From contig WOFQ01000019.1 in the NCBI GenBank assembly GCA_012184525.1, positions 186,001 to 250,000 on the forward strand: a DNA stretch of 64,000 nt, given 5' to 3'. The position numbers were made by a program, and so were the translations under genes. Below are positions 1-10,324 of this stretch, piece by piece; the stretch's first letter is position 1; the number at the start of each line of letters is the position of its first letter. Below the pieces are notes generated by a model. It had not been told where the DNA came from. It did no database searches and saw nothing but the letters and a program-made list of their open reading frames with translations. This stretch comes from Xenoacremonium recifei. Taxonomy: Eukaryota > Ascomycota > Sordariomycetes > Hypocreales > Nectriaceae.

Positions 1-327
1 TCAGATAAGTAATGGTTTTGCAGGAGACAGTGATCCTTCACCCTCCCGTCACAGGCAGCTGTGTGCATCCTGGACCACATTACAACCAATCCGCAACCAC
101 TCCTTCAACCACCAAATCTCGATGAAATTCTTTTGTTGTCGTGGAAAGCCTGTTTAGGGTCGAGTGTGGCCGACCCGATGACCCATGACGCAAGCCCAAC
201 ACCTACTGGGGGAGACGTCATGGTCTTAAATGGCATATTTAAAAGAGAGCTAGAATCGTAAGAAAAGAAGCTAAAACATTACCCAGACACGTATTCTGTA
301 CTCCAATACTACGTCTAAAGCATCACC
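1..327. other. Upstream region of the con-6-like gene
   Basis: No coding region is supported here. The stretch serves as promoter and 5' leader of the gene starting at 328. A TATA-like TATTTAAAA lies at 236-244, and a CRE/ATF-like GACGTCA half-palindrome lies at 214-220. The 66-codon open frame at 61-261 has no recognisable composition or motif. Confidence 0.6.
236..244 (+). promoter_or_regulatory. TATA-like element of the con-6-like gene
   Basis: TATTTAAAA lies 84 nt upstream of the ATG at 328, a plausible distance for a fungal TATA element with a short leader. Seen directly; its function is inferred. Confidence 0.4.
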
Positions 328-642
328 ATGGCCTCTGCAGGAAACAAGTCTGTCATGTCTGACGACATGCAAGAACTCCGACAAGGGGGCGAGGAAATCT
401 CCAACAAAATCCGGGGTCACAAAGCAAACATCTCGAATCCAAGTAAGACGGTTGTCTTAAGTGATCGTGATTATGGCTAACAATCTATTCTAGATACCAG
501 TGAGGAGAGCAAGAAGAACAGTGCCGAGGCGATCGAGTCGCTTGGAGGAGATGCGAATCTCTACGGACAGAGGGACGACCCGCACAGCAAGAGTGCTGCG
601 GAAAATCTGACCGGAAGCCGTGTTGCTCGAGAAGTTTCTTAA
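328..642 (+). CDS. con-6: Conidiation-specific protein 6 (Con-6) family protein
   Basis: Small Con-6 family protein of 87 residues. The family was named for Neurospora con-6, which is expressed during conidiation; its biochemical role is not established. Two exons, 328-442 and 494-642, flank a 51-nt intron (GTAAGA...TTCTAG). The splice fuses frames to give the family core RGHKANISNPNTSEESKK (residues about 29-46), matching the Con-6 pattern of G-x-KA-x-I/L-x-NP-N-x-S-E-E-x-K. Only one such repeat is visible, whereas some members have two. The protein is hydrophilic and probably disordered, with no signal peptide. The first ATG after the TATA-like element was chosen. Both exons are short, so the gene is easily missed by ORF scans. 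The family assignment is fairly firm; a role in sporulation or stress is inferred from the family. Confidence 0.85.
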
Positions 643-2366
643 GTTTGACAGAATGATTGTGTATGGGGTTTGAGAACAGTCCTTAGGCCCGACATTGTGG
701 ACATGTGTGTAGTACTTACTCTCGTATTCGTCTCGTTCCGAAGCCACTCAGCTTAGCGTTTGTTGCTTGTAATACAGTTCTTCCCGAGTTCATCTACGCT
801 ATAATTCAAGATCACGTCCGAAGGTCGCGTGCAACTGACTGTGCTGAAGCTCCGCCCAGCCCCGAATCGCCGGAAAGCCGGAGCGGACCCGCACGGAGCA
901 GATTCTCGGAGCTCCGGGGGAGGAAAGAGCGAGCGGCGAGCGCTTGTTAGACGCGCGGACTCGTCAAGAGAACCGCCGGCAATCGCACTTGGATCGTAGC
1001 TGCCTTTTCAAGATCTACCACGTAACAAAGTCACGGGATGAATCTCAAAATCAACGTCCCTCCTTCAATCCTTCTACGATACTGCTACCGAACGTCGACT
1101 CGGCATCATCCCCCTCAAGATGCTTAAGTGCGATCCCGGCCATGAACCTTCACTAAAATCTATACGTCCTTATCGGCAACACCGCGACGGTCAGATGGCT
1201 AGCCCAAGCCTTCTCCGGATGGTCGAACTTTGGGCTGTAAGCCTCGGCATCATCATCTAAGCGCAAGTCCGCTTACAAGAGCAAGCCAGCTCCGTCTGAA
1301 AACGGCGCTCGGGCCCCTCGCCAGCTGGAAAGGGTGCGCTATCGACACTGTGATGCGCGGTTGCAGCGCATCATGGGACATTGCTCGGGAGTTCGGCACC
1401 TGGAGGAGGGCTTGTTGGATCGATGAGCGACGAGGCTAGGTACCTTTCAATTGTCTGTTTTGCTCCAGTTCAGGCAGTTTGATCACTAATTTTTAAAGCT
1501 TGCCTTGAAACGACACGGCATCCCGCCGTTTACAAACACCGCGCAACCTCGTACGTTCCGGCTGAGTTCCGTGCTTCTAGAGCATCGATAACCTCAATCC
1601 CTCCGTCTTGGCACCCCGGGCATCTCTCCCATCCCGGCATCCCCACTCGGTCCGCTGTCTTCAATCTCCACTTGGACAGTGATGTGCTGACCAGGAGCAG
1701 GGGACAAAATGGGCTTGGCCGGCGAGTTAGCCAATGGATAAAACTCGCTCAGTCACTGTCTCGCAAGCTGGGCACTTGACGGCACTGGCAGTCTTGGCAC
1801 CAGATTCGAGACCCAACCTGAGAAGCTAGGGAGGGTCGCCGCTGACTCTGTGTGGGCGACGAAGCGGTATACCCGCCTCATCTCCGCCGCGATTTGCCGG
1901 ATGCCGACCCTGAAAGGCCACAAAACTGCAAATCCATTACAGGCGAGGCAAGGTAGAAAATGGGTTTTCAGAGTGCTCAAGACGAAGAGACTGTGTCGAA
2001 AGGTCAAACGATGACTTGTAAAACATGCCAAGCGCCCGGCTATTTGGAAACCGTTCTCCCGGGAGCGCCAAGCTTTCCCTAGTTCGCAATTCAGAGTTCC
2101 AAAGCCTGTCACAGTTGGTTGCTGCGGACGGATGCCAAGCCCTCGTGGGACCAGGTTCCAAGGTGACGGCTCGAACCACGCAAGATTCACTAATAAGCTT
2201 GTACAGTACCCGTGGCCGGAGAGCGCAGACACCGAGAGGCCGACTTCGACCCTTCACTCCAACCTACACTTTTCAACATCATGAATCCGCCTTGCTGATC
2301 TCGACGACTTGATTTTGACCTCCCTTCTCACCTCCCCACACGGTTCCTCGGCCACACTTGCGAGCG
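643..2366. other. Intergenic region without supported genes
   Basis: About 1.7 kb between two plus-strand genes. Open frames on both strands (for example 1753-2232 minus) are Arg/Ser/Pro-rich, overlap each other in several frames and show no family motif. I treat the region as the 3' end of the con-6-like gene plus the promoter and leader of the gene at 2367. Confidence 0.5.
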
Positions 2367-3228
2367 ATGAAAGTCATTGTGACAGGCGCAACCGGTGTGG
2401 TTGGCAAAGAGATTGTGAACCAACTGCTTGCAGACACGCGCATCACCAAAGTCGTCATTCTCACCCGGAGGGCCGTGTCTGGGGATGTCGAAAGTAATCC
2501 CAAGGCGGAGGTGCGGCTGCACCAGGATTATTTGCGATATTCGAGCGAGCTGATGAGGCAGCTTGAGGGAGCAGAGGCGTGTATATGGTAGGACTCCCCT
2601 TTCCCGTAAGAGCTGTTCGATGACTGTTGGGGTGGATTCCTTGGTGATGACTTCTCAAGCGAGATGATTACTATTCCAAACTCCAGGGAAAAAATTCTGC
2701 TATGATTGTGGCGGGCACCTTGGCTCTTTTGAGAATTGTTCTGGGACTGGGCTGATATGTGGCAGGGCTATTGGGGGCCGACTTGATCAACCCGACCAGG
2801 ACAAGGAACTCTTCCACAATGTGACGGTGGACTATCCCTTAGCCGCAGCGCAAGCAATGTGCACACATCTCGCCTCAAAAACGCCCATGGGAAAGAAATT
2901 TCGCTTTGTCTATTGCAGTAGCAAGACGAGCGACAAGAAAGCTCTCCTATTTCCAAGCGACACCAAACGGATCAAAGCTGAAGCAGAGAAGGGGCTATGC
3001 GATGTTGCAGACTCAAACTCGAGCAATTTTAGCGTCTTCATCCTACGCCCCAGTGGTCTTGGTACCGCCTCCTCAACGCCAAAACGGAAGAAGATCGTGG
3101 GCACCTTGACGGGCAGCAGTAGCAGCAGCGGTATCGAACTCTCACAGCTAGGCAAGGCGGCGGTTAAGGTCGCCTGCGAGGGCTGGAAGGAAAGGGCAAT
3201 CGACAATGAAGCCCTAGTAAAAATGTGA
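2367..3228 (+). CDS. NAD(P)-binding Rossmann-fold protein (atypical SDR)
   Basis: Predicted 227-residue atypical short-chain dehydrogenase/NAD(P)-binding protein of the HTATIP2/NmrA-like type; substrate unknown. Exons 2367-2587 and 2766-3228 are separated by a 178-nt intron (GTAGGA...GGCAG) whose removal restores CIWAIGGRLDQP. The N-terminus MKVIVTGATGVVGKEI is a canonical beta-alpha-beta dinucleotide motif (G7-x2-G10-x2-G13). Later, FVYCSS (end of a central strand) and FILRPSGLG match the strand-4 and substrate-loop positions of atypical SDRs. No classical Tyr-x3-Lys pair is evident, so it may bind a nucleotide without dehydrogenase activity. The ATG at 2367 places the glycine motif at the N-terminus, as is usual. 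A Ser-rich patch (SSSSSG) near residue 190 looks like a variable loop. Family confidence is good; reaction unknown. Confidence 0.82.
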
Positions 3229-4056
3229 TGGGCGTTTGAGGGGGTGGATTTTTTTTTCCCTTGACGTGGGCGGCTGAGCGAGGAGCATGCATACTGCACA
3301 GCGGGCGTACGGGATCCTGCGCGCTAAACGACAGGAGCATTTCGAGGCGTATGGCATGGAAAATTCGAGCGATTATTTGGGAGGGGGGGCGATCAGTTGA
3401 GATCGTTGCATTTTAGCAAGGGTGACGATTTGACGATGAGTTTTGGCGTTTCCAGAGGACAGCTACTAAGAGTGAACAGTTTAAGATGGAGGACATCATT
3501 GCGCTTCAGACGAGCGGTCTTGACGTATTTCAATCCATATTTTAGTCTTTTCTTGCTTTGGGTCAAGAACTTGGCATACTTTCATATGCCAAAGTTGTTC
3601 TATGTTTTGTTGGGATTTGACCCTTTGAAGGTCGCAAAGCTCGGGATCCGCGACTGTCCGAGTGGCCGCTGATCACGGAGCTGCCTCGGTAAACACGCCC
3701 AAAATCCAGGGTATCAGAGATCTGCGGGTGTAAAACGTGCGTGTCGAAGATCTCCTACCCGTCTCGTCTTGACACGAGTCCCTCGTTGAAGCCATCTTCG
3801 GCCCCATACTCTCGAATATTGCTGAAATGGAGAGGTCACCCACATGGCAGAAATTACATTTCGAGAACGAATGTATAAATACATGTAATGATGCCTTCAA
3901 CAAGGTGTTTCTGACTTAGGCCAATAGGGCTCTTTCTTTACAGGTTTATGGTTTGTGGATGCCCAAATGTCATGGTCAGAGTTCACGAGAAAACGTGAAG
4001 TGGCGTTACAAGTAAAAGTTCGTGCCCATCGTGGTGTCTTCATGGGAAAGGGGACC

Positions 4057-4064
4057 TATATAAA
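4057..4064 (+). promoter_or_regulatory. TATA box of the small membrane-protein gene
   Basis: A textbook TATATAAA lies 138 nt upstream of the ATG at 4202. A strong TATA box is more common at inducible than at housekeeping fungal genes, so regulated expression is plausible (inference). Confidence 0.55.
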
Positions 4065-4141
4065 GCTATTCATTCCCGTCAGATTCTGTTTTTGAACTCT
4101 TCCTTCTGGACATCCAAAACTGTACGCACCTTACTTCGACC

Positions 4142-4200
4142 ATTACTACTACGACCACTACACTATTATTACAACTACTACACCACTACTACTACCACAA
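4142..4200 (+). repeat. ACT/TAC triplet-rich 5' leader
   Basis: The approximately 60 nt before the start codon are an imperfect run of ACT/ATT/ACC triplets without any G except one, ending ACAAC just before ATGGCT, a favourable initiation context. It is probably an unstructured 5' UTR. Confidence 0.6.
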
Positions 4201-4201
4201 C

Positions 4202-4606
4202 ATGGCTCCCGTTAGAATGATCGCCCAGCTTCCCAACCGCCTCGCACCCGACTACGCCCTCGACGATCTCTTCCGTCTCGACCCACGCATTTCCCGCAAA
4301 ACCTTCATCCTATATTCCATCACCTTCCTCATGGCCTTCCTATGCGTTATCACGCTGTTCATCTTCGTCCTGTACAAGACTGCCTACGTCGATAACATGC
4401 GCACGATTGATGAAGAGCAGCCAATTGAGCAACAGCGAAAGAAGAATCGTCGACACGGAGATCCTTACTACATTCGCTGCCTTTTTGACTCTGACGAAGT
4501 CGTATTTGAGAGTGTTGCGAGGCCGGGGGATGCTTATTATGTGCGCTACCTTGATGAGTCTGACGAAATCGAATTTGAGAGGATTTGTCGTGCCGTCCAG
4601 GTTTAA
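4202..4606 (+). CDS. Small single-pass membrane protein with duplicated 20-residue motif
   Basis: Unrecognised 134-residue protein, intronless. Residues 1-33 are a polar N-terminus, residues 34-58 form one strongly hydrophobic helix (TFILYSITFLMAF...), and the remainder is highly charged. There is no cleavable signal peptide, so a signal-anchor topology is likely. The tail carries two copies of a roughly 20-residue motif, residues 86-105 (GDPYYIRCLFDSDEVVFESV) and 109-128 (GDAYYVRYLDESDEIEFERI), offset by 23 residues. The shared pattern is G-D-x-YY-I/V-R-x-L-x-x-S-D-E-I/V-x-F-E. The coding DNA of the two copies (from 4457 and 4526) is also clearly similar, pointing to an in-frame duplication. 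The strong TATA box, leader and initiation context support a real gene. Function unknown; lineage restriction is possible. Confidence 0.7.
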   Translation: MAPVRMIAQLPNRLAPDYALDDLFRLDPRISRKTFILYSITFLMAFLCVITLFIFVLYKTAYVDNMRTIDEEQPIEQQRKKNRRHGDPYYIRCLFDSDEVVFESVARPGDAYYVRYLDESDEIEFERICRAVQV

Positions 4607-4949
4607 TGACGGTGGCGTACCCGGGGAGACTCAGTCTTACGCTCAGCGACATATGGCCGGATCTATACTGTGATCATAATCACTGATTGGAAAAATGGAA
4701 TGACACTAGGGTCCTTCAATCTGGATGTTAAAGTGTCTGAAGCGTAATATTGGGAGGTCATTAGGTTAAAACACTTTGACTGTAAAAGAAGCGTAATTAA
4801 TTACTTTGCGTTCGATTAGAACACTCTGCCTATGAAATAAGCGCAATCAATTGGTTTATAAACAGCTAAGATAAAAATTATAACCCGTTTCCATCAATTT
4901 CATATTGGTGCAATCCTCATGTATCTTTCCCTCGGTCACTCTTATAATC
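4607..4949. other. Convergent 3' intergenic region
   Basis: About 340 nt between the stop of the plus-strand membrane-protein gene and the stop of the minus-strand SDR. It is AT-richer than its surroundings, has several AATAAA-like and TAATT stretches, and presumably holds both polyadenylation regions. Confidence 0.5.
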
Positions 4950-6027
4950 TTACACCTGCACAGCAAGTATTTCTCTTACTCCTGCAAACTCAAACTCCTT
5001 CATCGTCTCCTCCCACAGTGTCTGCGATAGTCGCTTCCCTCCCTCCTCATACATAATAGGAGGGTACCTACTTATTCATTAGCTTCTTCTCGTCAATCAC
5101 CATCTTCAGGAAAACTTACGGCTTCACCCTTCCCTCGCTTACAAAACCTCCGTGGCTTTCCCTCCCCTGGACGGCGACAGCATCGACATATTGCCTCGCC
5201 CCGACCTCTGGGTTCCTCCCCATAATGGAGCCCACCACCTTGAAGATCGCCCTTTGAACTTTGCTTGGGTTGTCGGACCCGAAGTCGGTTCCCTTGTTAG
5301 CTCCTGGGTTGGGCACATTGATGATAACCTCTTCGGGCGAGACTCGTTCGGCAAGGCGTTGGAGGAACATGAGCAGAAGCAGCTTCGACTCCTTGTACGC
5401 GTTCATTGGGACGAAGCGGTCTTCTCGATCGGCAATGGCAAAGACGGATTTGCAGTCCACATCTGGCCAGGCAGCCCAATACGCTGTATCAGAGCCAACC
5501 ATCGCCAGTCGAGCTGGCTCCTTTGTCCCGCGCTTCTGCTTCAGTACTGGGATCAAGAGAATGGCAAGCAAGGCCGTGGACAAATAATTGACCAACAGGG
5601 TCATCTCATGCCCACCCTCACCCCTCTCAAACCACGGCCTACTCAAACCCACATTCAAGACCACAATATCCAGTCTGTCAAGCTCATCCCCGCAGCGCTT
5701 CGCAAACGCAACAACAGACTTATACTGCGCCATATCCAGCATCCAGACCTCGACGCGAGCATCGGGAAACTGCTTCCGCAGCCCCACGGCCGCCGCGTCG
5801 CCCTTGGTCTGTGATCGCACAGCGAGGATCAGGCGCGAGACACCAAGACGCAAGAGCTGGCGCGAGCACACGAGGCCGAGGCCAGTGTTGGAACCGGTGA
5901 CGATGGCGGTTTGGCCGGCGAGGGAGACATGCGGGGGGATTCGCGGGACGGTCTGGAAGAATTGACGGTTGATGAAAGCCAGGGGGCCAGCTTCCCAAGC
6001 AGCATCTTTTTGCATATTAGCCGACAT
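4950..6027 (-). CDS. Short-chain dehydrogenase/reductase
   Basis: Predicted 341-residue NAD(P)-dependent SDR resembling fungal retinol-dehydrogenase/WW-domain-oxidoreductase-like enzymes; substrate unknown. Exon 1 is 6027-5120 and exon 2 is 5067-4950, with a 52-nt intron (GTAAGT...AAGTAG). Without the second exon the protein would end at VKP; splicing continues it as RVKPYPPIMYEEGGKRLSQT and onward, a tail typical of this group. Motifs: cofactor TGSNTGLG at residues 44-51, NVG at 125-127 (usually NAG), Asn147, Ser179 and the active-site Tyr211-x3-Lys215. The Ser-Tyr gap of 32 is longer than in classical SDRs but usual for this subgroup. The ATG at 6027 is the first in frame; an upstream TTG in the same frame was not used. 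Converges with the gene at 4202. Confidence 0.9.
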
Positions 6028-6515
6028 GATTGAACTCAAAACACAATCAAATAAGTAAAGACTTCTTGTTGTTGGTTCTGTAAGTACAGGTCCAGCATTG
6101 GGTCAATATATACAAGCCCCCTCCCCCCTCGGACGAACTTGGCCCGTCGCCGCCGAAACATCAATATTGTCACCACAGCAGAGACAAATTTCCCGAATTA
6201 GGCTTCACAGACGAGGAATTGGCCAATGGGGTTGTTCTTGTGTGAGATGGCTGCGAGGTGTGGTACTGGATGGTGCGAGGGATCGGACGCCGAGTCGGAC
6301 GAAACACGGACGAATATTTGGGAATCGAACCGAGCGACACCACAACGGACGGACGAAAGACGGTATAGCAGGCTTTGTAATCTGATGGACGGTATACTTG
6401 TCGCAATCACTCTTTGAAGATTCATTTGTAATCTCAATATTTTCTGGTTATTGCCTTCCAAGTGCCATGTTCCGTCAAACTCCCCCATGAACATCCAAGT
6501 GGCATAGACCACACT
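6028..6515. other. Intergenic region between two minus-strand genes
   Basis: About 490 nt covering the SDR promoter and the chitosanase 3' end. No supportable gene; overlapping short frames on both strands share no family motif. Confidence 0.5.
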
Positions 6516-7451
6516 CTACTCCTCCGTCTCGCCCATAAGCGGCACCGCACACGCCCTCTCCCCATACGAATGCGCTCCAATTCTCTTGATCAACTTATTC
6601 CCCAGCCCTTCAATGCTCTTCTCAAACTCAGCATAGCTCTTCGCGTTCCACTTGGCCCCGGTGCGGCCCGGCACGGCCTCCTTTCCGGGGAAGGCAATGT
6701 ACAGCACGTCGTTGGGATCGTGTCCGTTGTTCCCGTTGATGCTCTTCCCGTAACACGCCGTGGCTAACGAAATGGATGCCTCGCCGACCATTGGATGCGG
6801 TCCGTCGGCGCCGTTGGTGTCGCCCCAGATGCCGTAGATCTATACCATCCAATCAGTCCAGACATATTTACTCGTCACCGCTCGGATAGGGGCTCACCAG
6901 TTTATCACCACACACAACCGCCATCACACTCAACGGCCGGATCCCATACTCCCGCGGATCAAACGTCGCAAAGCCCTTCTTCTTCCCCCCCTCGTTCCCA
7001 AACACCACATACGGATGCACATTCGCATCCAAATCCTTCTGCCCCGTGCCATACCCCTCCACAATCCACTGAAAGGCCGTGATGCTCTGCGTATCCGTGC
7101 TCTTACCGCACCGCCCGTCGTCCGCCGGCCCGCCCTGGATGCCATCGCAATCAACGTCCATGTTCGCCAGCGCGCCGTGGCGGCCCTGCAGGTAGATCAG
7201 GTGCGGGTGGTCGTAGCAGTAGCTGAATGCTGTTCTCACGCTGTTAGAGGCCGAGTGCAGGAGGTAGGGAGAGACGTACTGCCCGGGCCTGTGTCGCTGC
7301 TGAAGAAGCCGCTCGCCAGGGGATTCGCACAATGGCCCTGCGCGACAATCCCGTTGTAGAAACTACGCACATTCGCAGGTACGTCGCGCGCCGACGACAC
7401 GCCTAGCAAAAGCGCCGCAGTGACAAAGAGAAACTTCCCAAGACGCAGCAT
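6516..7451 (-). CDS. csn: Secreted endo-chitosanase, glycoside hydrolase family 75
   Basis: 275-residue GH75 endo-chitosanase precursor that hydrolyses beta-1,4-glucosamine links in chitosan outside the cell. Exons 7451-7280, 7229-6898 and 6839-6516; introns of 50 and 58 nt. A signal peptide is visible at residues 1-21 (hydrophobic FLFVTAALLLGVSSA). Family landmarks include the NMDVDCDG segment and YGIWGDTNG followed by VGEASI. The catalytic pair falls at Asp175 and Glu188 when counted from the ATG at 7451; these are the residue numbers I recall for the Fusarium solani enzyme, which supports this start over the in-frame ATG at 7499 (that one would put 16 extra residues before the hydrophobic core). 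Length and cysteine content are normal. Role: nutrition, wall remodelling or attack on other fungi (inference). Confidence 0.93.
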
Positions 7452-8161
7452 CTTCTCGAGTGGTGAAGACGCTGCTGCTGACGGGACCAACAGCAGCATC
7501 TCGCCGTTATAAGCACTACCCCTCGTAAGACCAGCTCATTAATTAGCTACAGACGGCTGAATCGAGCGACCCTCAATCTAAGACAGCCTGCCAAGGAGGG
7601 TGGCGTCGCCCAGCTGGCGTCTCAGCCCCGGACGGGCGGCGCAGCAGCACTGTTTTCTTTTTCGTACTGCCCGTTTGCGTGCGGGCAAGTCAGCGGAGGA
7701 ACACACTATTGATTTAGATAGAAATTGTGGTAATTAATAGTGGTTTCATTGCGGAAGAGGATCTGCAGACTGCAGGGGCTGCGGCAGATGGCGGTGCTTT
7801 AATTATAAGGTTAATAAAAAGCATCAACGCCATGTTTGAGCCCCCGGATTGTCGCGACATGGATGCCATATCGGGTATGCAGGATGTTTCTGAACCGATG
7901 CTCCTAATTTTTGCCTTTCTTACTTTTTTTAAGGCTTTACTTCATATTTTCTAAGGACTGTTGTAGAGCGATTGCTGTTTTGGAGAGCGCTTCAAATAAA
8001 TTGCAGAATGATATAGGGTATGCCAGGATGCATTCTCCCAGTCCCATTTTCCAACCGTGTTTCTAGATCATATTTTAGACCAAGAGGCATGACTCCAGAT
8101 CAGATATCCATAAAATCCCAGGCAAATCCAACACCCTTTTGAGATCCAGTCTATCTATCGC
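7452..8161. other. Intergenic region upstream of the chitosanase gene
   Basis: About 700 nt with no supported gene: chitosanase promoter and leader (proximal part) and the 3' region of the 5'-nucleotidase gene. The 75-codon frame at 7727-7954 overlaps AT-rich non-coding sequence. Confidence 0.5.
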
Positions 8162-10324
8162 TCACTGTGAGCCTTTATACTCAACCATCTTGATCCTCCC
8201 CTCCACCACAGGCGCAATACATCTCGTCCAATCCACCGTGAACTCGCCCTCTTTCAACGGATCACACACGCTCGCCTTTACGCCCGCCCGCAGCGCCCAG
8301 CGCGTCCAGAACTTGCGCATCAGCAAAATCTCAAAGTCCAACCGTATGTCATCATGATGTGTCGTTTTCTCCTTGCTCTCCTCGCTCGGCTCTTCCTCCT
8401 CTGAGCTCCCATCATCGTCGTTGTGCGGTCTCACGTCCACGCTGAAGCGCCGCTTTAGGAACCTTCCCCATGGATCAGTCTTTTCGCGCAGGTGGTGATG
8501 CGGGTCACGGTGTCGCAGGTTCTCAAAAGTAGGGAGCTCGCTGCTTGAGAGGACAGGAGAGGTGGGCGTCTCGCAACGCTCGGCGACATCGACCCAATGC
8601 TGAGCGAGGTGCTTCCACTGGCCGACTGTGCGCAGGCCCATAAAGTACTGGCGCAGCATGGCTGAGATGAGGATTCCGTTCTCTTCCTCGATGATCTCCT
8701 CGGCATCACCGCCTTCCGACCGCACTAGGAGACTCTCGAAACCGTCTGCGGTTGTTGTTAGTGACTTCACAGTTGAAGATGATCATTCATATTCAGAGCA
8801 ACTCACCCTTTCCGCGTCCCATGTAGCCTCTGGTGGCAAGCACAAATATGCGGTCCGGATCATACGGCTCCCCTTTAATGGTCATCGACAGCACCCTTTG
8901 GCCTCTTGGCTTATTCGGATCAAACTCGAATGTAATGTTCGACACTTGAGGAAACCGGCCCTCTAGTGCTGGATACATCGACACGCCATTCTCGATGGCA
9001 TCCCAGATGGCCTTGCCGGAAACCCGCAGCAGCACCACCGGATCCTCAAACGGGAAGCAGGTTGTGATATCCTTGATGCGCAGCGCACCAGGTGGATAGA
9101 TTTGGTCACCGCGAATAGTGCCAGCCGCCATGATGGTGCAGTCGGCGCGATGATGCTGGCGCATGACGTCGCAGACAAAGTTGCCAATGTTGGACTCGCG
9201 TAGACGAACAGTGCTGAAGCGGGCGTCAAGGGGCGTTGCTGTCCATCCGATGGGTTTAGCTAGCGAGTGGTTGAGCTTGGCCGTGAGGCCTTCGACGAGA
9301 TCTACGGTTGGCTTGTCCTCGGCGACGGAAGAGGTGACATCACGCCGCCAGATGTCAAAATCCCACTTGGTCGAGTCATCGGGCTTGCGTCGCGCCTCGA
9401 TGTAGCTGAGATTCTTGAAGTCGGTGCCAGACCGCAGCACATGGGTGCCCTTGATGAAGCTGTAGGAGTAGTAGTGATCGTGGCCGCCGAGGATAATGTC
9501 GATGAGTCCTTCGGTTTGCTCGGCCAGCTTGTTGTCGTTGGGCTCACGCATATGGCTGAGACAGACGATCATCTCGGCGCCCTGCTCGCGGAGCTGCGGC
9601 ACAAGCTCCTTGGCCACAGCTGTCGCCGAGCGGTACTCGAGATTGGGCGGCAGGGTGTTGATGGTCTCGAGCCACTCACGCTCGCCCAGTCCGATGAGCC
9701 CGATCTTGATGCCGTTGGATGTGGTCATCATGTGTGTCTTCCGGGCGTTGCCCAGCGGCACTTCCGGACCCAGGTCTGGGTCGATGACATTGGCGATAAG
9801 CCACGGGAAGTCGCATTGGCCTGAGAGATGCTCAAACTGCTTGACGCCAAAGTCAAAGTCATGGTTCTGGTGATGTTAGTCGAATGGCCTGTGAGTGAGG
9901 GTTTCGACTCACCTACCCCGACGCAAGCGCAATCTGTCCTGATGGTGTTGAGAACCGGGACCATGTGTTGGCCTGGAGGAGTGTCAGCCAGCCTCTAAAA
10001 TAAATTATACGATACACGAGCAAAGAGGGGGCACTGACCTTTGGTGACGGTGCTTTCCAAGCTGGGGTTGAAGACATCGCCCGAGAACAGCGTCAAGAGC
10101 TTAGTCTGGTCAGCGTACTGCTCTCCCTCTTGATATTCCCGGCACAAAGTGATGAATCGTGGCAGACCGCCAACAGGTTCAGCGCTGGACGGGTCTAGAT
10201 GATAGACATCGTTGTAGTGCAGAATCCGAACATCCGGCGGTGAAGTCTCGTTGGATTCGGGGCTCACACGACCAGATGCAAACGTCACCTGGGGCTCGGC
10301 CGTGCACTCGTCGTCGTGAGCCAT
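8162..10324 (-). CDS. 5'-nucleotidase/UshA-type metallophosphoesterase
   Basis: 661-residue protein with an N-terminal calcineurin-like metallophosphatase domain and a 5'-nucleotidase C-terminal domain. Exons 10324-10039, 9972-9917, 9866-8807 and 8745-8162; introns of 66, 50 and 61 nt. Metal-site motifs in order: HYNDVYHL at about 36-43, GDVFNPS, then V-GNHDFDFG with Asn115-His116-Asp117 created exactly at the exon 2/3 junction, and GGHDHYY. The C-terminal domain includes the substrate-binding FPFEDPVVLLRVSGKAIWD segment. The last about 150 residues hold an acidic Ser/Glu-rich insertion (SSEEEEPSEESKE). There is no signal peptide, so a cytoplasmic nucleotide or phosphoester hydrolase is likely; the exact substrate cannot be read from sequence. 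Confidence 0.9.

Larger units (their letters stand above)
3229..4201. other. Intergenic region and promoter of the small membrane-protein gene
   Basis: No gene supported. The distal part holds the TATA box at 4057-4064 and a triplet-rich leader at about 4142-4200. Open frames at 3397-3672 and 3673-3903 have no family signature. Confidence 0.5.

Noticed and set aside
3640..3720. Segment GTCCGAGTGGC resembling a tRNA-Leu/Ser D-arm
   Set aside because: Downstream sequence lacks a TTC-containing T-arm and a complementary acceptor stem.
7452..7499. Upstream in-frame ATG for the chitosanase at 7499
   Set aside because: Would place 16 polar residues before the signal-peptide core and shift the catalytic numbering; kept only as an alternative start.
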